A stretch of DNA of 64,000 bases. Origin: Cupriavidus sp. AU9028. Its GTDB lineage: Bacteria; Pseudomonadota; Gammaproteobacteria; Burkholderiales; Burkholderiaceae. Of the stretch, positions 1 to 9,027 are shown in pieces (position 1 is the first letter of the stretch; every line of letters starts with the position of its first letter). Both the position numbers and the translations under genes were made by a program. The notes under the pieces were generated by a model. That model was given only the letters and a program-made list of their open reading frames with translations, was not told where the DNA came from and did no database searches. The stretch spans positions 310,001 to 374,000 of the forward strand of contig NZ_JAIMCG010000001.1 in the NCBI RefSeq assembly GCF_019795295.1. The letters are read 5' to 3'.

Positions 1-497
1 ACGGCGGCGTGCGCTTCCTCCAGCGTGGTGGCGACCACCACGCCCTTGCCCGCGGCCAGGCCGTCGGCCTTGATGACGATCGGCGCGCCCTGCGCGTCCA
101 GATACGCGTGCGCCTCGCCGGCGTCGCTGAAGGTCTGGTAGGCGGCAGTCGGAATGCCGTGCCGATGCATGAACGCCTTGGCGAAGTCCTTGGACGACTC
201 CAGTTGCGCGGCGGCGCGGGTCGGGCCGAAGATGCGCAGGCCGCGGGCGCGGAAGAGGTCGACGATGCCGGCGGCAAGCGGCGCCTCGGGGCCCACCACC
301 GTGTAGTAGACGCCTTCGCGCTGCGCGAAGTCGGCCAGCTCCTGCGGGTCGGTCACCGGCACGTTCTGCAGGCGCTTGTCCAGCGCCGTGCCGCCATTGC
401 CCGGGGCCACGTAGACGACCTGCACCTTGGGCGACTGGGCCAGTTTCCAGGCCAGCGCGTGTTCACGTCCGCCCGAGCCGACAACCATTACTTTCAT
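1..497 (-). CDS. purD: Phosphoribosylamine-glycine ligase (GAR synthetase), N-terminal part, cut by window edge
   Basis: Step 2 of de novo purine synthesis: ATP-dependent ligation of glycine to 5-phosphoribosylamine in the cytoplasm. The visible 165 codons begin MKVMVVGSGGREHALAWKLA, the typical PurD N-terminal dinucleotide-like fold. They continue through VAPGNGGTA (about residues 30-38), GPEAPLAAG, and the start of the ATP-grasp domain with VIKADGLAAGKGVVVA. The C-terminal part lies beyond base 1. The ATG at 497 gives the canonical start. It lies 114 bp downstream of yebC on the same strand, so the two are probably co-transcribed, as is common in this family. Identification is certain; completeness cannot be judged. 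Confidence 0.96.
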   Translation of the reverse strand, partial: MKVMVVGSGGREHALAWKLAQSPKVQVVYVAPGNGGTALDKRLQNVPVTDPQELADFAQREGVYYTVVGPEAPLAAGIVDLFRARGLRIFGPTRAAAQLESSKDFAKAFMHRHGIPTAAYQTFSDAGEAHAYLDAQGAPIVIKADGLAAGKGVVVATTLEEAHAA

Positions 498-611
498 GAT
501 TCACTGCCAGAAGAAATACGCTTGAAACCCGGCGTTCGTGCCGCTGCGCGCAGCGCGGCAGCACCGGGGGAAAAGGGGAGGGCCGCTGCCGGGCAGCCGC
601 CCCCGCCATGG

Positions 612-1337
612 TCAGTCGGCGATCACCGCGTTGGTGAAGACTTCCTGCACGTCGTCGAGGTTCTCGATGGCGTCCAGCAGCTTTTGCATCTTGACGGCGT
701 CGTCGCCGGTGAAGGTCACCTCGTTCTGCGGCTTCATCACGACGTCCGCGACTTCGGCCTTGAAGCCGGCCGCTTCGAGCGCTGCCTTGACCGTACCGAA
801 ATCGTTGGGCGGGCAGACCACTTCGATGGAGCCGTCCTCGTTGGTGACGACGTCGTCCGCGCCGGCTTCCAGCGCCGCCTCCATCAGCTTGTCCTCGGGC
901 GTGCCCGGGGCGAACAGGAACTGGCCGCAGTGGGTGAACATGAAGGCCACCGACCCTTCGGTGCCCATGTTGCCGCCGTGCTTCGAGAAGGCATGACGGA
1001 CCTCGGCCACGGTGCGGGTGCGGTTGTCGGTCAGGCAGTCGACGATGATGGCGGCGCCGCTCAGGCCGTAGCCCTCGTAGCGGATTTCCTCGTAGTTGGC
1101 GCCCTCGAGCCCGCCCACCCCGCGCTGGATCGCGCGCTGGATGTTGTCCTTGGGCATGTTGGCGTCGGTCGCCTTGTCGATGGCCAGCCGCAGGCGCGGA
1201 TTGGAGTCGGCGTCCGCGCCCCCCAGCTTCGCGGCAACGGTGATTTCCTTGATCAGACGGGTCCAGATCTTGCCGCGCCTGGCGTCAGCGGCGGCTTTCT
1301 TGTGCTTGATGTTGGCCCATTTGGAATGACCGGCCAT
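612..1337 (-). CDS. yebC: YebC/PmpR family (DUF28) regulator or translation factor
   Basis: The 241-residue protein begins [18 protein letters not shown], the hallmark N-terminus of the YebC/TACO1 family, and has the family's normal length. YebC proteins are known as DNA-binding regulators, and more recently as factors that help ribosomes at difficult peptide stretches; which role applies here cannot be seen. An upstream in-frame start at 1427 would add about 30 Arg/Pro-rich residues foreign to the family, so the ATG at 1337 is preferred. It reads toward purD and is divergent from the HerA-like gene, with 289 bp between them. Confidence 0.95.
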   Translation of the reverse strand: MAGHSKWANIKHKKAAADARRGKIWTRLIKEITVAAKLGGADADSNPRLRLAIDKATDANMPKDNIQRAIQRGVGGLEGANYEEIRYEGYGLSGAAIIVDCLTDNRTRTVAEVRHAFSKHGGNMGTEGSVAFMFTHCGQFLFAPGTPEDKLMEAALEAGADDVVTNEDGSIEVVCPPNDFGTVKAALEAAGFKAEVADVVMKPQNEVTFTGDDAVKMQKLLDAIENLDDVQEVFTNAVIAD

Positions 1338-1512
1338 GGTGTTCTCCGATGCGGATGGTATCGAGTAAGGGGGCGGCGATGCGTGACGCTGCCGGGGCGG
1401 ACCGGCCGCCGTCTCGCGGCGGTGCAACCGCTACGGCGGCGGCCGCTGGCGGCGCGAGTGCAGAGGCAAGAGCAACGCTGCTGTCGGCCCGCTGCTGCCG
1501 TGCGCTGCTGGC

Positions 1513-1518
1513 TATAAT
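1513..1518 (+). promoter_or_regulatory. Candidate -10 hexamer for the HerA-like gene
   Basis: A perfect TATAAT stands in the GC-rich gap between yebC and the HerA-like gene, about 110 bp before the ATG at 1627. No good -35 element is visible 16-18 bp upstream. A TAAAAT on the other strand (about 1527-1532) could serve yebC. Both are guesses from hexamer match alone. Confidence 0.3.
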
Positions 1519-1626
1519 CAGCCCGGGATTTTATCACGCGGCCGCTGCGCCACAGGCGCCGCGCGGGCCGGCGCATTGCCGCCGCCGCCCGTTTGCCGCT
1601 TCGCTCGGACGCAACCGGAAACCAAT

Positions 1627-3153
1627 ATGGCCGACCCCATAGTCATCGCAAAGAACGCCCGGCATGAACTGGCATTGTTGCCGCAGATGGGGAATCGCCA
1701 CGGGCTGATCACCGGCGCGACCGGCACCGGCAAGACCGTGACGCTGCAGGTGCTCGCCGAAGGCTTTTCCCGGCAGGGGGTGCCGGTCTTCCTCGCCGAC
1801 GTGAAGGGCGACCTGACCGGCATTTCGCAGCCCGGCCGCGGCAGCGACAAGCTGGCCCGGCGCCTGACCGAGCTGGGCCTGCCCGAGCCCGAATGGCGCG
1901 GCTGCCCGACCACGCTGTGGGACGTGTTCGGCGAGAAGGGGCATCCGGTGCGGGCCACCGTCTCCGACATGGGACCGCTGCTGCTGTCGCGCATGCTGGA
2001 ACTGAACGACACCCAGCAGGGCGTGCTGAACCTGGTGTTCCGCATCGCCGACGACAACGGCCTGCTGCTGCTCGATGCCAAGGACCTGCGCGCGATGCTG
2101 CAGCATGTCGCCGAGCAGGCCGGCGAATACCGCAGCGAGTACGGCAACATCTCGGCCGCTTCGGTCGGCGCGATCCAGCGCGGCCTGCTGGCGCTCGAGG
2201 CGCAGGGCGCCGACGCCTTCTTCGGCGAGCCGATGCTGAACCTGGACGACTTCATGCAGACCGAGCGCGGGCAGGGGGTCGTCAACATCCTCGCGGCCGA
2301 CCGGCTGCTGCATGCGCCGCGCCTGTACGCGACGTTCCTGCTGTGGCTGCTGTCCGAGCTGTTCGAGAAGCTGCCGGAGGCGGGCGACCTCGACAAGCCG
2401 AAGCTGGTGTTCGTCTTCGACGAGGCGCACCTGCTGTTCGACGACGCGCCGCGCGCGCTGCTGGACAAGATCGAGCAGGTGGTCCGGTTGATCCGCTCCA
2501 AGGGCGTGGGCGTGTACTTCGTCACGCAGAACCCGGCCGACATTCCGGATACCGTGCTGGGGCAACTCGGCAACCGCGTGCAGCACGCGCTGCGGGCCTT
2601 CACCCCGCGCGACCAGAAGGCCGTCAAGGTGGCGGCGACGACCATGCGCGCCAATCCGGAGCTGGATGTGGAGGCGGCCATTGGGGAGCTGGGTGTGGGC
2701 GAGGCGCTGGTGTCGCTGCTCGATGACAGGGGCACGCCGGGGATCACCGAGCGTGCGTGGGTGCTCGCACCCGGCAGCCGCATCGGTCCGATCGACGCGA
2801 CCGAGCGCGCGCAGCTGCTGGCCTCGTCGCTGGTGGCGGGCGTCTACGACAAGACGGTGGACCGGGAGTCGGCCTACGAGCGGCTGAAGATGCGGGCGGC
2901 GCCGAACGCCGCGCAGCAGGAGCCTGCCGCGCCGCGCTCCCGCGAAAGCGGCAACGGCCCCGGGCAGGAGCAGGGCGCGCAGGGCGGCGGCCTGTGGGGC
3001 GAACTGACGCGTGGCTCGGGCAAGACCGGCCGCGGCGATTCGATCCTGGAGGCGATGGCCAAGTCCGCCGCGCGCACGGTCGGCTCGCAGGTCGGCCGCG
3101 AATTGATCCGGGGCGTGCTGGGCAGCCTGCTGGGCAGCAAGCGCCGGCGCTAG
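1627..3153 (+). CDS. HerA-like / DUF853 P-loop ATPase
   Basis: This 508-residue protein belongs to the DUF853 (YjgR-type) HerA/FtsK-superfamily ATPases. Walker A is [13 protein letters not shown] (about residues 28-40). Walker B with a DEAH box is [13 protein letters not shown] (about 258-270). A following segment, [23 protein letters not shown], is typical of the family. The C-terminal tail (about 425-495) is Gly/Pro/Gln-rich and probably disordered, followed by a short basic end. The ATG at 1627 follows GGAAACC; an upstream in-frame start would add only low-complexity sequence. The biological role of DUF853 proteins is not firmly known. The gene converges on upp with a 13-bp gap. Confidence 0.88.
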   Translation: MADPIVIAKNARHELALLPQMGNRHGLITGATGTGKTVTLQVLAEGFSRQGVPVFLADVKGDLTGISQPGRGSDKLARRLTELGLPEPEWRGCPTTLWDVFGEKGHPVRATVSDMGPLLLSRMLELNDTQQGVLNLVFRIADDNGLLLLDAKDLRAMLQHVAEQAGEYRSEYGNISAASVGAIQRGLLALEAQGADAFFGEPMLNLDDFMQTERGQGVVNILAADRLLHAPRLYATFLLWLLSELFEKLPEAGDLDKPKLVFVFDEAHLLFDDAPRALLDKIEQVVRLIRSKGVGVYFVTQNPADIPDTVLGQLGNRVQHALRAFTPRDQKAVKVAATTMRANPELDVEAAIGELGVGEALVSLLDDRGTPGITERAWVLAPGSRIGPIDATERAQLLASSLVAGVYDKTVDRESAYERLKMRAAPNAAQQEPAAPRSRESGNGPGQEQGAQGGGLWGELTRGSGKTGRGDSILEAMAKSAARTVGSQVGRELIRGVLGSLLGSKRRR

Positions 3154-3161
3154 GCCGGCGC
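3141..3161. terminator. GC-only hairpin enclosing the stop codon between two convergent genes
   Basis: GCGCCGGC and GCCGGCGC form a perfect 8-bp stem with a 5-base loop, GCTAG, that contains the TAG stop of the HerA-like gene. There is no T tract on either strand, so it is not a classical intrinsic terminator. It may block convergent transcription or act as an RNA end structure. Confidence 0.4.
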
Positions 3162-3166
3162 GGGCA

Positions 3167-3817
3167 TCAGTTCTTGGTGCCGAACAGGCGGTCGCCGGCG
3201 TCGCCCAGGCCCGGCACGATGTAGGCGTGCTCGTCCAGGTGGCTGTCCAGGGAGGCGACGAACAGCTTCACGCCCGGGTGGGCTTTCTGGAACACCTCGA
3301 CGCCTTCGGGGGCGGCGACCAGCGCGACGAAGGTGATCGCCTCGTCCTTGACGCCACGGCGCTTGAGCACATCCACCGCATATGCCGCCGAATAGCCGGT
3401 GGCGACCATCGGATCGCACAGGATGAAGCTGCGGTCTTCCAGCGCGGGCAGCCGCACCAGATATTCGACAGGGCGGTGCTGGTCGTCGCGGTAGACACCG
3501 ATATGGCCGATCCGCGCGGAGGGAATCAGCTCGACCAGCCCGTCGCTCATGCCCACGCCGGCGCGCAGCACCGGCACGATGGTCAGCTTCTTGCCGGCGA
3601 TCACCGGGGCGTCCATCTGGACCAGCGGGGTGTCGATGCGGCGCGTGGTCAGCGGCAGCTCGCGGGTGATTTCATACCCCATCAGCAGCGTGATCTCGCG
3701 CAGCAGCTCGCGGAAGGTCCGCGTCGAGGTGTCGCGGTCGCGCATGTGCGACAGCTTGTGCTGGATCAGCGGGTGGTCGAGGATGTAGAGATTCGGGAAA
3801 CGCGGATCTTGCTTCAT
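3167..3817 (-). CDS. upp: Uracil phosphoribosyltransferase
   Basis: Pyrimidine salvage: uracil + PRPP to UMP, cytoplasmic. The 216-residue protein has the PRPP-binding loop [12 protein letters not shown] (about residues 133-144), the [10 protein letters not shown] segment (81-90), and the C-terminal uracil-binding signature [15 protein letters not shown] (200-214). The family norm is about 208-215 residues. The loop reads [10 protein letters not shown] where DPMLATGGSA or DPMLATGNSA is more usual, a conservative change. The ATG at 3817 has no clear Shine-Dalgarno. A TACAAT on the minus strand at 3893-3898 is a possible -10. Confidence 0.96.
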   Translation of the reverse strand: MKQDPRFPNLYILDHPLIQHKLSHMRDRDTSTRTFRELLREITLLMGYEITRELPLTTRRIDTPLVQMDAPVIAGKKLTIVPVLRAGVGMSDGLVELIPSARIGHIGVYRDDQHRPVEYLVRLPALEDRSFILCDPMVATGYSAAYAVDVLKRRGVKDEAITFVALVAAPEGVEVFQKAHPGVKLFVASLDSHLDEHAYIVPGLGDAGDRLFGTKN

Positions 3818-3987
3818 GGCTTGCGGCAGGGGTGAGGGGCGGGCGCGCGTGTGGAGGGGCCGCGGCGGCTTCCCGCGGCGGCTACGGCCCGAATTGTAAT
3901 GGATGCGCCGGACGGCTGCGCCGTCGCGGCGCGGGCGGCCTGCCTGCCGCCCCTGCTGCCTGCCGGTTGCCTGCGTCGTGTCCGCCC

Positions 3988-4947
3988 TTAGCGGTACAGC
4001 ACGCCGCGAATGGTCTCGGCCAGGTCCTTGGCCAGGAATTTCGACACGTAGGCGTCGGCGCCGACCTTGCGCACATGGTCCTCGCTCGCGCTGCCCGACA
4101 GCGACGAGTGGATGATCACCGGGATGCCCTGGAAGCGCTTGTCGGCCTTGATCTTGCGGGTCAGCGTGAAGCCGTCCATCTCCGGCATTTCCAGGTCGGT
4201 CAGCACGCAGGCGATCTCGTCGCGCACGGCGCGGCCGGCCTTGGCGGCGCTGTCGGCCACCTCGTTGAGCTGGTCCCATGCTTCCTGGCCGGTCTTGGTC
4301 ATCAGCACCGGCACGCCCATCGCGTCCAGGCCCTGGGTGATCAGCGTGCGGGCCAGTGCGGAATCGTCGGCGGCCAGGATCTTCGAGCCAGGCTTGAGCG
4401 CCAGCTTGGGGCCGACCGTGGCGGGGTCGACATCGGGCTGGCTGGTGGGCAGCACGTCGCGCAGGATCTGCTCGACGTCGAGCACCTGCACCAGGCGCGC
4501 GTCCGGGGTGTCCGCATCCAGCTTGGCGATGCTGGTGACCAGCCCGCCCTTGGTGCTGGCCTCGGCCGACACCACTTCGTTCCACTCCAGCCGGACGATT
4601 TCCTCGACGCCCTCGACGGCGAAGCCCTGCGTCGAACGGGCATATTCGGTCACCAGCAGGATGCCGGCGCTGCCGCCTTGCGGCGTGCAGCCGACGATCC
4701 TGGCCAGGTCGATCACCGGGATCACCTGGCCGCGGATGTCGGCCATGCCCAGCATGGTCGGCGAGCTGCCGACCACCGTGGTGATCTTGGGCATCACCAG
4801 GATTTCACGGACCTTGAAGACGTTGATGCCGTAGATCTCGTTCTGCCCCGAGCGGTCCGTCTTGCCCAGCCGGAACAGCAACAACTCGAACTGGTTGTTG
4901 TTGGTCAGGTTGGTCCGCTCGTCAATTTCCTTCATCAATCCGCTCAT
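3988..4947 (-). CDS. cheV: Chemotaxis coupling protein CheV (CheW domain plus receiver)
   Basis: Couples methyl-accepting chemotaxis receptors to CheA and carries a phosphorylatable receiver, probably for adaptation. In this 319-residue protein the CheW-like domain spans about residues 15-165. The receiver spans about 188-318, with the acidic pair D194/D195 (AADDSALAR), phospho-acceptor D251 ([12 protein letters not shown]), S281 (HSSLSG) and K303 (VSKFLAKD). All receiver catalytic residues are present. It is monocistronic in this window, with no other chemotaxis gene adjacent. The ATG at 4947 is preceded by GAGAGGAAGGC, a good ribosome-binding site. Confidence 0.95.
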   Translation of the reverse strand: MSGLMKEIDERTNLTNNNQFELLLFRLGKTDRSGQNEIYGINVFKVREILVMPKITTVVGSSPTMLGMADIRGQVIPVIDLARIVGCTPQGGSAGILLVTEYARSTQGFAVEGVEEIVRLEWNEVVSAEASTKGGLVTSIAKLDADTPDARLVQVLDVEQILRDVLPTSQPDVDPATVGPKLALKPGSKILAADDSALARTLITQGLDAMGVPVLMTKTGQEAWDQLNEVADSAAKAGRAVRDEIACVLTDLEMPEMDGFTLTRKIKADKRFQGIPVIIHSSLSGSASEDHVRKVGADAYVSKFLAKDLAETIRGVLYR

Positions 4948-5339
4948 GCCTTCCTCTCGCTCGTTGCGCCGCGGATCGGTTCCGCGCTGGCGCCCGCCGG
5001 TTGCGGCGGTGACGCGAGGGAGCGCAATGGCGCGGGAATCCGCTCGCGGTCAGCTGCGTTAACGGACGCGGCGAGCGGAAGCTTGAGGCGGGTTGGCGCT
5101 TCGGGTTTGCTGCCCTCTCCCCCGGCCCCTCTTCCGCAAGCGGGCGAGGGGAGCAAGCCGGCAGCCTGGAATAGCCTTGGTTTTCTCCCCTCTCCCGCTG
5201 GCGGGAGAGGGGCGGGGGAGAGGGCAATGCACCAAAAGCGCCCGCCAATGCCCTTGCGCCTTTTGGCATACAATCCATCGCGTCCGCCCGACCGCCGCCA
5301 GCCTGCCCTTTGCGGCCCGCTGGCCCTCAACGACAAACC
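4948..5339. other. Intergenic region between divergent cheV and the EamA permease
   Basis: About 390 bp without a convincing gene. Its main content is a GC-rich palindromic repeat (5111-5226). Short reading frames here run through the repeat and look like shadows. No clear -35/-10 pair was found. Confidence 0.6.
5111..5226. repeat. Dispersed palindromic repeat, copy A
   Basis: The outer arms are inverted: GCCCTCTCCCCCGGCCCCTC on the left and GAGGGGCGGGGGAGAGGGCA on the right. Each arm carries its own smaller hairpin (CCGCAAGCGG; CCCGCTGGCGGG). A variable core of about 40 bp lies between them. Related copies are at 8793-8975, 25500-25619 and 32756-32873. The structure resembles REP/BIME or MITE-like elements. 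No coding capacity. Confidence 0.85.
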
Positions 5340-6266
5340 GTGTCCGCTTCCCAGAAATCCCTTGCGCTGCCAGCCGGCAGCCTCGCCCGCCAGCGCTCCG
5401 GACTGGCGATTGCCGCCGTGGGCGCCGTGCTGTTTTCCGGCAAGGCGATCGTCGCCAAGCTGATGTACCGCTACCAGGTTGACGCGGTGATGGTCATCAC
5501 GCTACGCATGCTGTTCGCGGTGCCGCTGTTCATGGCGATCGGCTGGTGGCAGTCCATGAAGATGGCCCCGCTGTCGTGGGCCGATCGGGGGCGGGTGCTG
5601 CTGCTCGGGTTTATCGGCTATTACCTGTCGAGCTTCCTGGATTTCCTTGGCCTGCAGTACATCACCGCCGGCCTGGAGCGGCTGATCCTGTTCCTGACGC
5701 CGTCCTTCGTGCTGCTTGCCACCGCGCTGGGCTTCAAGCGCAGGATCAGCGGCCGCCAATGGGCGTCGCTGGCGCTGGCCTATGCCGGCATCGTGCTGGT
5801 GCTGGCGCATGACCTGGACGTCAGCGGCAATCAGGTCTGGCTCGGCGCCGCGCTGGTACTGGGCAGCGCCGTCAGCTATGCCATCTATCTGATCGCCAGC
5901 GGCGAGCTGGTCGCCCGCATCGGCTCGCTGCGCCTGGTGGCGTATGCGATGTGCGTGTCCACCGCCTGCTGCGTGATCCAGTACGCGGTACTGGGCCGGC
6001 CCTGGCAGGCGCTGGCGCAGCCGGCCCCAGTGATGTGGCTGTCCGCCATCAATGCTGTGTTCTGCACGGTGCTGCCGGTGTCGATGACGATGATGGCGGT
6101 GGCCCGCATTGGCGCGCCGATGGCCTCGCAGGCCGGCATGGTGGGTCCGGTGTCGACGCTGTTCCTCGGCTTCTGGCTGTTGGGCGAACCGATCACCGCG
6201 GTGCAGCTGCTGGGCAGCGCGCTGGTGATGGGCGGCATCTATCTGCTGTCGGCTCGCAAGGCCTGA
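5340..6266 (+). CDS. EamA/DMT-family membrane permease
   Basis: About 308 residues with roughly ten hydrophobic segments and the two-fold EamA (DUF6) layout of the drug/metabolite transporter superfamily. The first repeat starts near LAIAAVGAVLFSGKAIVAKLM and the second near VWLGAALVLGSAVSYAIYL. Substrate cannot be told from sequence. The start is uncertain. GTG at 5340 is chosen because it precedes a short polar N-terminus; TTG at 5310 is also in frame. Neither has a strong Shine-Dalgarno. The SDR gene follows 67 bp downstream on the same strand. Confidence 0.85.
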   Translation: MSASQKSLALPAGSLARQRSGLAIAAVGAVLFSGKAIVAKLMYRYQVDAVMVITLRMLFAVPLFMAIGWWQSMKMAPLSWADRGRVLLLGFIGYYLSSFLDFLGLQYITAGLERLILFLTPSFVLLATALGFKRRISGRQWASLALAYAGIVLVLAHDLDVSGNQVWLGAALVLGSAVSYAIYLIASGELVARIGSLRLVAYAMCVSTACCVIQYAVLGRPWQALAQPAPVMWLSAINAVFCTVLPVSMTMMAVARIGAPMASQAGMVGPVSTLFLGFWLLGEPITAVQLLGSALVMGGIYLLSARKA

Positions 6267-6333
6267 CCGGCCCGCATTGAATCGAGAACCGCATGGGCGT
6301 CGCACGCCCGGCATTGAAACTAGGAGAACCAGG

Positions 6334-7122
6334 ATGGATTTCGGATTGCGCGGCAAGCGCGCGCTGGTGTGCGGCGCGAGCAAGGGCCTGGGCTTCGCCT
6401 GTGCGGACGCACTGGCGGGCGAGGGCGTCGATGTGGTGATCGTGGCGCGCGGCGCCGAAGCGCTGGAGAAGGCGGCGGCGGATCTGCGCGCGCGCCATGG
6501 CGTGCAGGTGGTGGCGGTGGCAACCGACATCACCACCGCCGAGGGCCGCAAGCTGGCGCTGGAGGCGGTCGCGCGCCTGGGCGACCTGGATATCCTGGTC
6601 AACAATGCCGGCGGCCCGCCGCCGGGCAACTTCCGCGACTGGGAACGCGAGGACTGGATCGCGGCGATCGATGCCAACATGCTGACCCCGATCGAGCTGA
6701 TCAAGGCCACCGTCGACGGCATGATCGCGCGCAAGTGGGGCCGCATCGTCAATATCACCAGCGGCGCAGTCAAGGCGCCGATCGACGTGCTGGGGCTGTC
6801 CAATGGCGCCCGCTCCGGGCTGACCGGCTTCGTGGCCGGCGTGGCACGCGAAGTGGCCCAGCATGGCGTGACCATCAACAACCTGCTGCCCGGCCCGTTC
6901 AATACCGACCGTCTCTACAAGACGATGGAAGGCGCCGCCCGCAAGGCCAACCTGAGCGTCGATGAAGTGGCGCAGAAGCGCGCGGCCACCAATCCCACCC
7001 GCCGCTTCGGCGATCCGGCCGAGTTCGGCGCGGCCTGCGCCTTCCTGTGCAGCCAGCAGGCGGCGTACATGACCGGACAGAACCTGCTGCTGGACGGCGG
7101 CGCCTACCCGGGTACGTTCTAG
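6334..7122 (+). CDS. Atypical short-chain dehydrogenase/reductase lacking the catalytic Tyr and Lys
   Basis: The 262-residue protein has a classical SDR Rossmann fold: cofactor loop CGASKGLG (about 13-20), NNAG (90-93) and ITSGA with S143. At the positions where the YxxxK dyad should stand, 13 and 17 residues after S143, it reads S156 and R160 (LGLSNGARSGL). So the canonical catalytic Tyr and Lys are replaced. Some SDRs annotated as 3-oxoacyl-ACP reductases share this substitution; their activity is unclear. The ATG at 6334 follows TAGGAGAACC. The quinone oxidoreductase gene begins 45 bp later with a similar leader, so an operon is likely. Confidence 0.88.
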   Translation: MDFGLRGKRALVCGASKGLGFACADALAGEGVDVVIVARGAEALEKAAADLRARHGVQVVAVATDITTAEGRKLALEAVARLGDLDILVNNAGGPPPGNFRDWEREDWIAAIDANMLTPIELIKATVDGMIARKWGRIVNITSGAVKAPIDVLGLSNGARSGLTGFVAGVAREVAQHGVTINNLLPGPFNTDRLYKTMEGAARKANLSVDEVAQKRAATNPTRRFGDPAEFGAACAFLCSQQAAYMTGQNLLLDGGAYPGTF

Positions 7123-7167
7123 GCCCCCGTTGCCAGCGCGAGCCGCTTCACAGGAGAACCAGACACC

Positions 7168-8148
7168 ATGAGCAAAGCGATCCGCATCTTCGAGAATGGC
7201 GGTCCCGAGGTCCTGCAGTGGGTGGACGTGGAGGTCGGCGAACCGGGCCCGGGCGAGATCCGCCTGCGCCAGGAAGCCGTCGGCCTGAACTACATCGATG
7301 TCTATTTCCGTACCGGCCTCTACAAGCAGCCGCTGCCAGGCGGCATCGGCATGGAAGGCGCCGGGGTGGTCGAGGCGGTGGGCGAGGGCGTGACGCACCT
7401 GCGGGTGGGCGACCGTGTCGCCTATGCCGGCCGGCCGACAGGGGCCTATGCGCAGGTCCGCGTGATGCCGGCCGACATCGTGGTGAAGCTGCCCGATGCG
7501 GTCTCCTTCGAGCAGGCCGCGGCGATGATGCTGCAGGGCCTGACCGTGCAATACCTGGTGCGCGACACCTACCGCGTCCAGCCGGGCGATACCGTGCTGC
7601 TGCACGCGGCCGCCGGCGGGGTGGGGCTGATTGCCTGCCAGTGGCTCAAGGCGCTGGGCGCTACCGTGATCGGCACGGTCGGCAGCGACGAGAAGGCGGA
7701 GCTGGCCCGCCAGCATGGCTGCGACCATCCGGTGGTCTATACACGCGAGTCGTTCCTCGAGCGCGTCAAGGACATCACCGGTGGCAAGGGCGTACCGGTG
7801 GTCTACGATTCGATCGGCCAGCAGACCTTCCACGACTCCCTGGACTGCCTGTCGCCGCGCGGCATGATGGTCAGCTTCGGCAATGCGTCGGGACCGGTGC
7901 CGCCGGTGGACCTGTCGCTGCTGGCCAGCAAGGGGTCGTTGAAGCTGACCCGGCCGACCATCGCGACCTACGTCACCAACCGTGCGCTGCTGGAGCCGAT
8001 GGCCGCCGAGCTGTTCGAGGTGGTGCAGAGCGGCAAGGTGAAGATCGAGGTGAACCAGCGCTATGCGCTGGCGGACGCCGCCCAGGCGCACCGCGACCTG
8101 GAGGCGCGCAGGACGACCGGTTCGACGGTGCTGCTGCCGAACGGCTGA
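7168..8148 (+). CDS. NAD(P)H:quinone oxidoreductase, zinc-free MDR family
   Basis: A 326-residue QorA-type quinone reductase that transfers hydride from NADPH to quinones or enones. The N-terminal GroES-like domain (about 1-110) lacks a zinc-binding pattern. The nucleotide-binding loop is LLHAAAGGVGLIACQW (about 144-159), and GTVGSDEKAELARQHG follows. Typical length is 320-330. The ATG at 7168 is preceded by CAGGAGAACC. It ends before a strong intrinsic terminator, so the SDR-qor pair probably forms a transcription unit. Confidence 0.92.
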   Translation: MSKAIRIFENGGPEVLQWVDVEVGEPGPGEIRLRQEAVGLNYIDVYFRTGLYKQPLPGGIGMEGAGVVEAVGEGVTHLRVGDRVAYAGRPTGAYAQVRVMPADIVVKLPDAVSFEQAAAMMLQGLTVQYLVRDTYRVQPGDTVLLHAAAGGVGLIACQWLKALGATVIGTVGSDEKAELARQHGCDHPVVYTRESFLERVKDITGGKGVPVVYDSIGQQTFHDSLDCLSPRGMMVSFGNASGPVPPVDLSLLASKGSLKLTRPTIATYVTNRALLEPMAAELFEVVQSGKVKIEVNQRYALADAAQAHRDLEARRTTGSTVLLPNG

Positions 8149-8183
8149 GGTTGGCAGACGTCGGCAGCAGGCCGGCAAGCAAG

Positions 8184-8219
8184 AAGGGCGCATGCGGGGT
8201 AACCGCATGCGCCCTTTTT
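8184..8219 (+). terminator. Intrinsic terminator after the quinone oxidoreductase gene
   Basis: A perfect 14-bp stem (AAGGGCGCATGCGG / CCGCATGCGCCCTT) with a 5-base loop, running into TTTTT. It lies between the plus-strand quinone reductase and the minus-strand DUF1232 gene and could serve both strands. Confidence 0.9.
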
Positions 8220-8240
8220 CCATGCCTGGTCGGGCCGGTT

Positions 8241-8534
8241 TCAGCGGGGCCGGACGGTGGTCGCGCCGCGACGCATCTGTGCCTGCCGCACGATATGCGG
8301 CGGCAGCTTGCGCAGGATCAGGTGCACTGCCAGCGGCACCAGAACGAGGTCATCGACGATACCGAGGCCGGCGATCAGATCGGGCACCAGGTCGATCGGT
8401 GACAGCGCGTACAGCACGACGCCGGCGACCGCCGGGCGCAGCCAGCGCGGCGCGTCGGGGTGCCGCAAGGCGTGCCACAGCACGCGTCCATCCTGTCGCG
8501 CCAATGTCCACAGCGCGGAGAACCGTTTCCACAT
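8241..8534 (-). CDS. DUF1232 (YkvA-type) small membrane protein
   Basis: A 97-residue protein with the DUF1232 core RPAVAGVVLYALSPIDLVPD (about 43-62) followed by a second hydrophobic helix, IVDDLVLVPLAVHLIL. Two membrane-associated helices with the LSPIDLVPD turn are diagnostic of YkvA proteins. Their function is unknown. The ATG at 8534 is preceded by GGGAGGCAAACGAG, a strong ribosome-binding site; an upstream in-frame start would add about 35 polar residues. Confidence 0.88.
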   Translation of the reverse strand: MWKRFSALWTLARQDGRVLWHALRHPDAPRWLRPAVAGVVLYALSPIDLVPDLIAGLGIVDDLVLVPLAVHLILRKLPPHIVRQAQMRRGATTVRPR

Positions 8535-9027
8535 CTCGTTTGCCTCCCTGCGGGAATGCGGCGCGTGCAGGAATGACTGCCGCGCCGTACCGGGTTTTGG
8601 GCTGTCGGGCAAGGCGGGAGTTCCCATGGTTCGCGGCATTGGGCAGGTAGTGCCGGCAATTGGGACGTCGAAGGCATTCGGGTGAAGTCGATGTGCTCGC
8701 GAGGCCCTTCCTGCGGCTACGGTGGGGACTGGACGCCGATGCCCTATGAGCTGGTCGGGACAATTTCTCGGGTGGGCACGCTTCTAGCGTGCTGCCCTCT
8801 CCCCCGACCCCTCTCCCGCAAGCGGGAGAGGGGAGCGAACCAGTGGCGTGACTGGCGCTGGCGGTTGGCTCGACTCGTCCAGGCGCTGAGAGCGGAGCAG
8901 ACCAGTGGCGTTGCCTGGCGCTGGCGGTTTGCTCCCCTCGACCGCCGCGCGGGAGAGGGGCCGGGGGAGAGGGCAACCGACCGCCGCCGCCCGCCGCCCG
9001 CCGCCCCAACCGAACCCAGGAGACCCC
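8535..9027. other. Intergenic region upstream of the cytochrome bd operon
   Basis: Nearly 500 bp, more than a third of it taken by the palindromic repeat at 8793-8975. I looked for an Anr/Fnr-type box (TTGAT-N4-ATCAA) and found none. No supported coding sequence. Confidence 0.5.
8793..8975. repeat. Dispersed palindromic repeat, copy B (expanded core)
   Basis: Same outer arms as the other copies (TGCCCTCTCCCCCG... and ...CCGGGGGAGAGGGCA). The core is longer and contains an internal direct duplication: 8840-8871 and 8902-8934 are about 85-90% identical, beginning CCAGTGGCGT and ending GGTTNGCTC. Located about 50 bp before the cydA ATG. Confidence 0.85.

Noticed and set aside
9-1517. Long plus-strand open frame of about 500 codons opposite purD and yebC
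   Set aside because: Antisense shadow of two certain genes; no recognisable domain, Arg/Ala/His-rich composition typical of GC-rich shadow frames.
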